NCBI RefSeq assembly: GCF_000701465.1
Contig: NZ_JNIY01000010.1
Location: 33,429-97,428 of the forward strand
Length of the DNA stretch: 64,000 nucleotides
Direction: 5' to 3'
Source: Paraoerskovia marina DSM 21750
Lineage (GTDB): Bacteria > Actinomycetota > Actinomycetes > Actinomycetales > Cellulomonadaceae
Numbering within the stretch: position 1 is the first letter of the stretch; each line of letters opens with the position of its first letter. A program made the translations under genes and the position numbers. A model generated the notes under the pieces. It had not been told where the DNA came from. It saw only the letters and a list, made by a program, of their open reading frames with translations, and did no database searches. This document shows, piece after piece, positions 40,530-47,091 of the stretch.

Positions 40530-40925
40530 CTATCTCGGCGTGTGGATCGAGTCGAGCGCGGCCCGGAGGCGCTGCTCGGCGTCCTCGGCGACCGCGCGGA
40601 GCTCGTCGTGGTCCGCGACGGACATCATCGCGTGCGGGTCCACGGCGTCGACCACCGTCGTCCCGCCGTCGGCCCGGACGACGACGTTGCACGGCAGGAG
40701 GGTGCCGACCGACGGGTCGGCCTGCAGCGCGCGGTGGGCGAGCGGCGGGTTGCAGGCGCCGAGCACCAGGTACGGCGGCATCTCGACCCCGAGCTTGGTG
40801 CGGAGGGTCGCGGCCATGTCGATCTCGGTCAGGATGCCGAACCCCTGAGCGGCCAGAGCCTCACGGACGGAGGCGACGGTCTCGTCGAACGGGGTGGGCA
40901 CGGTGGTGGTGAGCGTGTAGGTCAT
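40530..40925 (-). CDS. DUF302 domain protein
   Basis: The 131-residue product matches DUF302 (TYTLTTTVPTPFDETVASVREALAAQGFGILTEIDM, LGACNPPLAHRAL and LLPCNVVVRADGGTTVVDAVDP). DUF302 proteins occur beside sulfur-, copper- and thiosulfate-related genes and have two conserved Cys residues, here in GACNP and LPCN; biochemical function is unknown. No signal peptide. GGAGG precedes the ATG, which overlaps the membrane-protein stop, so the two are coupled. Confidence 0.88.
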   Translation of the reverse strand: MTYTLTTTVPTPFDETVASVREALAAQGFGILTEIDMAATLRTKLGVEMPPYLVLGACNPPLAHRALQADPSVGTLLPCNVVVRADGGTTVVDAVDPHAMMSVADHDELRAVAEDAEQRLRAALDSIHTPR

Positions 40926-41314
40926 GGTGTTCCTCCGGTGGTCGGTTGCGGGGACGTCGGGCACGACGTCGCTGTGCCGGCCCGTCGTCGGACGAGACCG
41001 AACGTCGTGGCCAGGACAGCGACGAGAGCCATCGAGGCGCTGAGCGGCGCCGACCCGAGGAGCAGGGCGGGCAGGAGCACGGTTCCTGCGGCGACGACGT
41101 CGCACGGTCCACACCCCAGGGTGCTCCGCCAGGCCTCGCCGCGCTCGGGGACGTAGGACGCGAGGATCGCGCCGCCGAGGCCGGCGCTGAGCGCGACGAG
41201 CGCGAGGTGGACGAGGCTGCCGGTACCCCCGCTGGCGCCGAGGTACCAGGCGAGCAGGACGGCGGCGGCGAGGGTGCCGGCGATCAGCCGTCGGGGGGAG
41301 GGTCGGACGGCCAT
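40922..41314 (-). CDS. Four-segment membrane protein with CGPC motif, partner of DUF302
   Basis: 130 residues with about four hydrophobic segments (residues 10-27, 32-52, 70-85, 88-107). Between segments two and three is GCGPCDVV, a thioredoxin-like CxxC. I do not recognise the family. It starts at ATG 41314 and overlaps the DUF302 gene by four bases. A CsoR-type operator lies 42 bases upstream, so regulation by copper or by sulfane sulfur (CstR-like) is likely for the pair. A thiol or metal role is suggested by the CxxC and the operator. Confidence 0.7.
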   Translation of the reverse strand: MAVRPSPRRLIAGTLAAAVLLAWYLGASGGTGSLVHLALVALSAGLGGAILASYVPERGEAWRSTLGCGPCDVVAAGTVLLPALLLGSAPLSASMALVAVLATTFGLVRRRAGTATSCPTSPQPTTGGTP

Positions 41315-41355
41315 CGTGCTCCTCCGGGTCGGGGTGGGCTGACCCTGTCTACGTT

Positions 41356-41371
41356 ATACCCCAAGGGGTAT
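41356..41371. promoter_or_regulatory. CsoR/CstR-type operator
   Basis: ATACCCCAAGGGGTAT, a perfect 7-2-7 palindrome of the kind bound by CsoR-family repressors (CsoR for copper, CstR for persulfide). It lies upstream of the leftward membrane-protein/DUF302 pair and about 270 bp before the rightward SipW operon. Confidence 0.78.
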
Positions 41372-41461
41372 GGCGTCGACCGTCTGGGGTCCGGCGCGAG
41401 GCTCGGGGCGGCGTGCGTGCGGAAAGAGTGTGAACGTCGGGTCAATGTTTGTGAAGAAAGG

Positions 41462-41480
41462 TGCAATCCCCAGGATTGCA
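41462..41480. promoter_or_regulatory. Perfect palindrome upstream of the SipW operon
   Basis: TGCAATCCCCAGGATTGCA: eight-base arms and a three-base centre, 157 bp before the first gene. Likely an operator or RNA hairpin in the 5' leader. It follows the AT-richer GTTTGTGAAGAAAGG. The rest of this 321-bp gap shows only the CsoR-type site. Confidence 0.55.
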
Positions 41481-41636
41481 GTCCTCAGCGGACCTACAGT
41501 GAGTCCTGACGTCCCGCCACGACGCGGAAATCTGCGAGCACCGCTCCGGCGTCAGGCCGATCCCGTCGACACCGCGGACCGACCGCCACACCTCGACGAC
41601 CCGGCCGCACCACGGCCGTGGCTGATTGGAGAACCC

Positions 41637-42167
41637 ATGAGCACGCACACTCCCGCCCACGGTGCCGAGTCCAACGACCGCCGTCGTACCGGCGCCAAGA
41701 TCGCCCTCGCCGCCCTCGCCATCGGCGGGATCGGCGCAGCCGTGACCACCGCGGCCTGGACCGACGACGTCTGGATGACGTCGGGCGCCAACGCCGCGAC
41801 CTTCGAGCTCGAGGGCAGCGTCGACGGCGAGACCTGGTCCGAGGCCGACGACGAGTCGACCGCGATCGTCATCGACGAGTCCGAGCTGGGGGAGCTCGTC
41901 CCCGGCGAGACCCGCACCGTCGAGCTCCAGCTCCGCAACGCCGGCAGCGCCGACGCGAACCTCGCGGACGCGACGGTGTCCACCACCGGCGAGGTCTTCG
42001 CCGGTGACACCCCCGCGACCGCCGAGGTCGACTCCGTCGCCGGCACTGTCCTCGCGCCGGGCGAGACGACGACCGCCGACCTGACCGTCTCCACCCCGGT
42101 CCTGTGGCCCGACGAGTACCAGGGCGACACCGGCAGCATCGTCATCACCTTCACCGCCCAGTCCTGA
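41637..42167 (+). CDS. SipW-cognate exported protein (camelysin/TasA-like)
   Basis: First gene of a three-gene export operon. The 176-residue product has a SipW-cognate signal peptide: basic NDRRRTGAKI, hydrophobic ALAALAIGGIGAAV and the cleavage-region motif AAWTD (residues 39-43). The mature part is an acidic beta-sandwich-like domain (LEGSVDGETWSEADDES, ELVPGETRTVELQLRNAGSADAN, VLAPGETTTADLTV). Proteins of this class include Bacillus TasA and camelysin, which form extracellular fibres. The open frame begins far upstream, but GGAG precedes ATG 41637. Fibre formation here is inference. Confidence 0.82.
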   Translation: MSTHTPAHGAESNDRRRTGAKIALAALAIGGIGAAVTTAAWTDDVWMTSGANAATFELEGSVDGETWSEADDESTAIVIDESELGELVPGETRTVELQLRNAGSADANLADATVSTTGEVFAGDTPATAEVDSVAGTVLAPGETTTADLTVSTPVLWPDEYQGDTGSIVITFTAQS

Positions 42168-42205
42168 CCCACCCGCCGCTGCACCGACCCCCGGAGGAGG
42201 AACCC

Positions 42206-42961
42206 GTGCGCAAGCTCCTGCGCGTCGTCGGGAACCTCCTGCTGGGGGTCCTTGCCGTCGTGGGCATCCTCAGTGCCCTGACCTGGGGCGCGACCGCCGC
42301 CGGGCTGATCCAGCCCGTCGTCGTGGTCTCGGGGTCGATGGAGCCGGAGATCGCCGTTGGCGACCTCCTGATCGACCGCCCGACCGACACCGACGACGTC
42401 GAGGTCGGTGACGTCGTCACGATCCCCAGCGACCTGACGGGCTCTCTCGTCACCCACCGGGTGATCGAGATCGAGCACCACGACGACGGCGGAGCCACCA
42501 TCCGCATGCAGGGGGACGCGAACGAGCGCGAGGACGTCGAACCCTACGAGGTCGGCGACGAGGTTCTCGCACCCGTCGCGCAGGTCCCCGGTGCCGGGCG
42601 TTGGCTCGCGCTGCTGAAGCAGCCCGGCGTCGTCATCGGGCTGCTCGTCGCCGTGGTCGCGTGCATCGGGCTCACGATGCTGCCGCCGAAGTCCGTTCCG
42701 TCCGTCGAGCCTGGCCCGCCCGTCGAGCCTGGCCCGCCCGTCGAGCCTGTCGAGACGAGGGAACGGGTCTCGACGAGCTCGACCGCCGGGGTCTCGTCCG
42801 TCGAGCCTGTCGAGACGAGGGTCGGGGTCTCGACAAGCTCGACCGCCGGGGTCTCGTCCGTCGAGCCTGTCGAGACGAGGGTCGGGGTCTCGACGAGCTC
42901 GACCGCCGGGGTCTCGACGAGCTCGACCGCCGTGGGCTCGACCGACGGAGCGCGGCGATGA
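42206..42961 (+). CDS. sipW: SipW-type (ER-type) signal peptidase I with repeat-derived C-terminal tail
   Basis: Membrane-bound signal peptidase that uses a Ser-His rather than Ser-Lys pair. The 251-residue product has an N-terminal membrane segment (residues 10-33), catalytic Ser44 in SGSMEP, His84 in VTHRV, the GDAN motif (103-106), and a second membrane segment (about 144-160). Residues from about 167 to the end are encoded by three 60-bp copies of the genome's inverted-repeat family, giving VEPVETRVGVSTSSTAGVSS repeats that look like a disordered tail. GTG start with GGAGGAGG upstream. The stop overlaps the next gene (ATGA). The peptidase should process both flanking proteins. Confidence 0.92.
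   Translation: MRKLLRVVGNLLLGVLAVVGILSALTWGATAAGLIQPVVVVSGSMEPEIAVGDLLIDRPTDTDDVEVGDVVTIPSDLTGSLVTHRVIEIEHHDDGGATIRMQGDANEREDVEPYEVGDEVLAPVAQVPGAGRWLALLKQPGVVIGLLVAVVACIGLTMLPPKSVPSVEPGPPVEPGPPVEPVETRERVSTSSTAGVSSVEPVETRVGVSTSSTAGVSSVEPVETRVGVSTSSTAGVSTSSTAVGSTDGARR
42704..42942 (+). repeat. Inverted-repeat family inside the sipW coding region
   Basis: Two short GTCGAGCCTGGCCCGCC copies, then three 60-bp units starting at 42740, 42800 and 42860, and short remnants. Each unit has arms GTCGAGCCTGTCGAGAC and GGTCTCGACAAGCTCGACC. The reading frame stays open, so the repeats are translated as the peptidase tail. Confidence 0.93.
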
Positions 42962-43824
42962 CCCGCCGCATCCGCGCGGGCGCGTGGGCCGGTGCAGCCC
43001 TGCTCGCGATCCTCGTGTCCCTGCTCCTGGCGCGTACGGTCGCTCCCACCGAGGCCGCCTGGGTCGACGCCGCAGTGGTGTCTTCCTCGGCGAGCGCGGG
43101 GACCTGGAACTCCGGGGGAGGCGGCGACGGCCCGTTCACGCCCGGGAACGCGGACACGGTGATCACCGACGTCGGGTGGACGGTCAGCAGCGCGACGCAG
43201 TTCTGTGCGGACGTCGAGATCGCCACGGACAGCACCGACGAGGTCGCCTGGGCGATGGACGTCGACACCGCGGCCGCGCCCTTCAACTCGTCGTTCCCGG
43301 ACGAGCTCCAGGGGGCCGTGGGGCCGGGTGGCGCGAGCCCGGGCGACGTCGTGACCGTCACGGGGACCGACGGCGGGGAGGGCGCGCCGTTTGACGAGAT
43401 GTGGAACAACGCGCTGATCAGCGCGGGCCAGACCGCCACGGTGCACGTGTGCGACTACGCGGCGGGGCTCCCGTCGGTCGTCGACCCGGGTGACGACACC
43501 TATACGTACACGACCGCTTTGGCGGGGAGCAGTCCGTACAACGTGTGCGCCGTGACGACGGTGGAGGGGCACTCGGACCCGTTCTACGTGGGGTGGGAGG
43601 TCGTCCTCGACTGGTCGGACACCCTCGACGCTCAGGTCGCTGCGGGCCAGATCACCCAGGCGCAGGCCGACGACCTGGCGTCCGTGGACCTGACGCGCTG
43701 GGACGCATCCGGGGCGGTGGACGTCACGCAGGAGGGCGACGTGTACACGGTCCACGGCGCCACGGCCGAGAACGCGGCGGTCGTGGACGGCCAGAGCCTC
43801 ACGGTCAAGGGCTGCGCCTCCTGA
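42958..43824 (+). CDS. Second SipW-cognate exported protein
   Basis: The 288-residue product begins MTRRIRAGAWAGAALLAILV and has the motif TEAAWVD (residues 31-37), the same AAWxD cleavage context as the first gene of the operon. The mature part has a Gly-rich start (SGGGGDGPFTPGN), then a beta-rich domain with four Cys residues (TQFCADVEI, VHVCDYA, YNVCAVTT, VKGCAS), probably two disulfides. Middle segment WEVVLDWSDTLDAQVAAGQITQAQADDL resembles a SipW-substrate core. It overlaps the peptidase gene by four bases. I know no closer family; a minor fibre or cap subunit is a guess. Confidence 0.78.
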   Translation: MTRRIRAGAWAGAALLAILVSLLLARTVAPTEAAWVDAAVVSSSASAGTWNSGGGGDGPFTPGNADTVITDVGWTVSSATQFCADVEIATDSTDEVAWAMDVDTAAAPFNSSFPDELQGAVGPGGASPGDVVTVTGTDGGEGAPFDEMWNNALISAGQTATVHVCDYAAGLPSVVDPGDDTYTYTTALAGSSPYNVCAVTTVEGHSDPFYVGWEVVLDWSDTLDAQVAAGQITQAQADDLASVDLTRWDASGAVDVTQEGDVYTVHGATAENAAVVDGQSLTVKGCAS

Positions 43825-43868
43825 CGGCGTCCGGCCCGACGGGGCTGCGTCCGTGGCACGATGGCGCG

Positions 43869-44465
43869 ATGAGCGAGTACACCCCCGTCGCCCCCGACCA
43901 CGTCGTGACCTGTGACGACGCCGGCAACCGCCTGGGCACCGTGCGGAGGTCGGCCGTCCACACCGTCGAGACCCCGCTGCACCTGGCGTTCTCCTGCTAT
44001 CTTCTGGACGATGCCGACCGGCTGCTGATGACGCGCCGCGCCCTGGTGAAGAAGACCTGGCCGGGCGTGTGGACCAACTCGTTCTGCGGGCACCTGCGCT
44101 GGACGGAGGAGGCCGAGGACTCGCTCGTGCGCCACGCGGACCACGAGCTCGGCACCCGGGTGCGTGACGTCCAGGTGGTGCTGCCGGAGTTCCGCTACCG
44201 CGCCGTCGACGCCTCGGGCGTCGTGGAGAACGAGATCTGCCCGGTGTACGTGGCACGGGTCGACGGAGATCTCACGCCGAACCCCGACGAGGTGGCCGAG
44301 CACGTGTGGGCGCCGGCCGCCGAGGTGCTCGCCGCCGTGCGGGCCACGCCGTGGGCGTTCAGCCCCTGGATGGTGCGGCAGGTGTCCGACGCCGCGGCTG
44401 CGGCCGCCGAGGGCGGCTCACCGGGGGCGCGGACCCTGGCGACGGCGTTCCGCCTCGACGACTGA
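43869..44465 (+). CDS. idi: Isopentenyl-diphosphate delta-isomerase (type I)
   Basis: Nudix-fold enzyme that interconverts isopentenyl and dimethylallyl diphosphate for isoprenoids. The 198-residue product has the catalytic Cys73 in NSFCGH and the metal/catalytic Glu residues 120 and 122 in VENEICPVY, plus LHLAFSCYLLDDADRLLMTRRALVKKTWPGVWTN. The usual CGHP is CGHL here, a mild change. ATG 43869 gives family length; the open frame begins inside the upstream gene. It is downstream of the SipW operon but with 44 bases between, and may use its own promoter. Confidence 0.95.
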   Translation: MSEYTPVAPDHVVTCDDAGNRLGTVRRSAVHTVETPLHLAFSCYLLDDADRLLMTRRALVKKTWPGVWTNSFCGHLRWTEEAEDSLVRHADHELGTRVRDVQVVLPEFRYRAVDASGVVENEICPVYVARVDGDLTPNPDEVAEHVWAPAAEVLAAVRATPWAFSPWMVRQVSDAAAAAAEGGSPGARTLATAFRLDD

Positions 44466-44544
44466 GCTGTCCCGACGTCTGAACCGCCTCGACGCCTGAA
44501 CCGTCCCGTCGTCTGAGCTGTCCCGCCAGGCTCCGGGCACGCAA

Positions 44545-44607
44545 GAACCCGCGGGCCGGTGGGGGTCCACCTGTCGTGCTGGACGAGGGCACGACGCCCG
44601 CGGGTTC
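44545..44607 (-). terminator. Long-range stem with nested hairpin downstream of the small ORF
   Basis: GAACCCGCGGGC (44545-44556) pairs perfectly with GCCCGCGGGTTC (44596-44607) across a 39-base loop that holds a GTCGTGC/GCACGAC hairpin. A separate GTCACCCC/GGGGTGAC hairpin lies at 44633-44653. In the leftward RNA the order is small ORF, hairpin, then this stem, which resembles a leader with attenuator; it could also end idi transcription. Confidence 0.5.
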
Positions 44608-44690
44608 CGGTGACTGCGTGGGATTCGCCGACGTCACCCCCCGCTGGGGTGACACGCGATCGGCAGCTGCCGTCCGGTCGGTGCGCGACG

Positions 44691-44729
44691 TCAGCGCGCA
44701 ACCACCTCAAGAGTCCGGGAATCAATCAT
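44691..44729 (-). CDS. Candidate 12-codon ORF with a perfect Shine-Dalgarno
   Basis: On the minus strand AAGGAGGTGGTCC, an exact match to the 16S anti-SD, lies 11 bases before ATG 44729, followed by MIDSRTLEVVAR and a stop. Upstream, TTCCCC and TAGCGT with 17-base spacing (around 44766-44795) form a possible promoter. Two strong hairpins follow and then only the convergent idi gene. It could encode a micro-peptide or be a regulatory leader that has no downstream gene on this strand. Coding use is supported only by signal strength and position. Confidence 0.4.
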   Translation of the reverse strand: MIDSRTLEVVAR

Positions 44730-44831
44730 TTCCTTGGACCACCTCCTTCCCTTGTGAGAACGACGCTACGCCTGCCGCGCGCGGAGGGGAAGGTATTTTC
44801 CGACGTCGGACGGCCGGGGCAGACTGGGGCG

Positions 44832-45335
44832 ATGACGACGCGAATCATGACGGTGTGCACGGGCAACATCTGCCGCTCCCCGATGGCCGAGGTGGTGCTG
44901 CGCTCGCGGCTGGCGGCCGCCGGGCTCGACGACGTGGTGGTCGACTCCACGGGGGTCTCGGACGAGGAGCACGGCAACCCGGTCGACCCGCGCGCTCGCC
45001 GCGTGCTGCGCGAGCACGGGTACGAGGTGCCCGACCACGCGGCGCGTCAGGTGAGCGCGGAGCAGCTGGGCGACCGTGACCTGGTGCTGCCGATGACGGC
45101 GCAGCACGCGCGCGTCCTGCGGCGCCTCGCGGCGTCGGCGGGCGTCGACGACTCCCACGTGGTCATGTACCGGGCCTTCGACCCGTCGGCCCCGGCGTCC
45201 GACGGCGACTCTGCCGACCTGGACATCGCCGACCCCTGGTACGGGGACCAGGACGGGTTCGTCGAGTGCCTGGCGCAGATCGAGGCCGCGGCAGACGGCG
45301 TCGTCGAGCGGGTGCGCGCGCTGAACGGGGCCTGA
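44832..45335 (+). CDS. Low-molecular-weight protein-tyrosine phosphatase
   Basis: Cytoplasmic or secreted tyrosine phosphatase of the arsenate-reductase fold. The 167-residue product has the P-loop CTGNICRS (nucleophile Cys9, Arg15) at the extreme N-terminus and the general-acid loop DPWYG (Asp134). No signal peptide. PtpA of Mycobacterium is the best-known relative; the substrate here is unknown. ATG 44832 puts the P-loop at the family position; no good ribosome-binding site is visible. Confidence 0.94.
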   Translation: MTTRIMTVCTGNICRSPMAEVVLRSRLAAAGLDDVVVDSTGVSDEEHGNPVDPRARRVLREHGYEVPDHAARQVSAEQLGDRDLVLPMTAQHARVLRRLAASAGVDDSHVVMYRAFDPSAPASDGDSADLDIADPWYGDQDGFVECLAQIEAAADGVVERVRALNGA

Positions 45336-45372
45336 CGCAGGGAGGACGGCGCGGCCCCGCGCCCGGCCGCAC

Positions 45373-47091
45373 CTACGCGTCGGGCGTGCTGCCCGGCGTC
45401 GTGCCGCCTGCCGAGGTCCCCTTCTCCGACTCGTCGAAGGCTGCGACGGCCGCGTGGACGTCGGGCACGACGTGGGGCATGAACTCGCGCGACGGCTCGG
45501 CGTTGCGGATGAGGTCGCGGACCTGTCCGACGTCGCGGGTCAAGTAAAGCGTCACACCCTTGCTCTGGAGGCTGTCGCGCAGCTCGACGAGCATCTTGGC
45601 GGCCGTGACGTCGACGAACGGGACGGTCTGGGCGTCGAGCACGACGGCGCGGGTGTCCTTGTCGACCCGGGCCTCGACGAAGTCCTCGATCATCGTGGAG
45701 TTCGCGAAGAACATCCCGCCCTCGACACGGAGCACGACCATGCCCTCGTGCGGGGTGGTGCTCCGCCCGTGCGCGGTGGCGCGGTCGGTGTCCACCCAGA
45801 GGTCGCCGGTCTGCCCGAGCTCGGCGATGTGCGGCTTCGACGCCCGCGAGAGGAGTAGCAGGATCGAGATGATCACGCCGATGACGAGGCCCGGCAGGGT
45901 GTCGATCAGCAGGACGCCCAGCAGGGTGGCGGCCGCGGCCCAGAAGTCGGACCGTGCGGCACCGCCGTACCGGACGCCGTGCAGCGGGGTGGCGAGCTTC
46001 CACAGCCGCACGAGCGCCTTGATGTCGACGAGCTCGAGGACGGCCGCGATCACGACCGCGGCGAGCACGGGCTCCGGGAGCGGCTCGAAGAGCGGGGTGA
46101 GGAAGAGCAGCGTGGCCAGGGTCAGGATGCCCGCCACGATGCTCGACCACTGGGACGTGCCACCGGCCGCGGAGTTCACCGCGGTCTTGGAGAGCGACCC
46201 GTTGACGACCATGCCGCCTGCGAGGCCCGAGCCGATGTTCGACATCCCCATGCCGATCAGCTCGCGGTTCGCGTCGATCTTCTCCGTCGTCGCGGACGAG
46301 CGGGCGGCGCCCAGCGACTCCGCGAACGCGACGGCCATGATGCCGAGGGCGGGGACCAGCAGGTCGGAGTAGTCCGAGAGCGCGAGGTCCGGCAGCCCCA
46401 GCGTCGGGATGCCGGGCTCGATGTGACCGACGATCTCCACACCCTGGTCGCCCAGGCCGAGGAACACCGACACCAGCACGCCCGCGGCCACGACGACGAG
46501 CGCGCCCGGGACCTTGGGCGCCCACCGCCGCAGCGAGAGCGCGAGGGCCAGGGCTGCGATCCCGAGCAGGGCGGACGCCCCGTGGATGTCGCCGAGCTCG
46601 CCGAACACGCCGATCGTCTTCTCGACGGCGTTCCCGTCGACCGAGTCGAGCCCGAGCAGCTTGGGCACCTGGCCCACGATGATGACGATCGCCATGCCGA
46701 TGATGAAGCCCTTGAGCACGGGTTCGGAGACGAACGACGCGAGCACGCCGAGGCGTGCCACGCCCGCGACGATGCAGAGCAGGCCGGTGACCAGGGCCGC
46801 CCCCGTCGTCAGGGCGAGGAACGCGGCGTCGTCGCCCGGATGCAGCGCCCCGACGACGGCGGCAGACAGGGCGGCGCTCGCGGCCATCGGGCCGACCACG
46901 AGTCGGCGCGAGGTGCCGAACACCGAGTAGAGGATCAGGGACGGGACGGCGGCGTAGAGGCCGACGACGGGGTCGACGCCCGCGATCGTCGCGTACGCCA
47001 GCGCCTCGGGGACGAGCACCGCCCAGACGGTCAGTCCGGCGATGACGTCCTTGCGGGGGGTGCCCCCGCGTAGAGCTTCTCCGAGTCGCAT
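45373..47091 (-). CDS. SulP family anion transporter with STAS domain (1)
   Basis: SulP proteins carry sulfate, bicarbonate or other anions. The 572-residue product has the N-terminal family motif DVIAGLTVWAVLVPEALAYATIAGVDPVVGLYAAV, about 12-14 membrane segments, and a complete C-terminal STAS domain from about residue 440 (GMVVLRVEGGMFFANSTMIEDFVEARV, VVLDAQTVPFVDVTAAKMLVEL). The ATG overlaps the stop of the second SulP gene by one base (TGATG), so they are co-translated. Substrate cannot be told from sequence; no carbonic anhydrase is adjacent. Confidence 0.93.
   Translation of the reverse strand: MRLGEALRGGTPRKDVIAGLTVWAVLVPEALAYATIAGVDPVVGLYAAVPSLILYSVFGTSRRLVVGPMAASAALSAAVVGALHPGDDAAFLALTTGAALVTGLLCIVAGVARLGVLASFVSEPVLKGFIIGMAIVIIVGQVPKLLGLDSVDGNAVEKTIGVFGELGDIHGASALLGIAALALALSLRRWAPKVPGALVVVAAGVLVSVFLGLGDQGVEIVGHIEPGIPTLGLPDLALSDYSDLLVPALGIMAVAFAESLGAARSSATTEKIDANRELIGMGMSNIGSGLAGGMVVNGSLSKTAVNSAAGGTSQWSSIVAGILTLATLLFLTPLFEPLPEPVLAAVVIAAVLELVDIKALVRLWKLATPLHGVRYGGAARSDFWAAAATLLGVLLIDTLPGLVIGVIISILLLLSRASKPHIAELGQTGDLWVDTDRATAHGRSTTPHEGMVVLRVEGGMFFANSTMIEDFVEARVDKDTRAVVLDAQTVPFVDVTAAKMLVELRDSLQSKGVTLYLTRDVGQVRDLIRNAEPSREFMPHVVPDVHAAVAAFDESEKGTSAGGTTPGSTPDA

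Noticed and set aside
41370..41636. N-terminal extension of the first SipW substrate back to 41370
   Set aside because: It would place the signal peptide about 90 residues inside the protein and run through the palindrome at 41462; ATG 41637 has GGAG.
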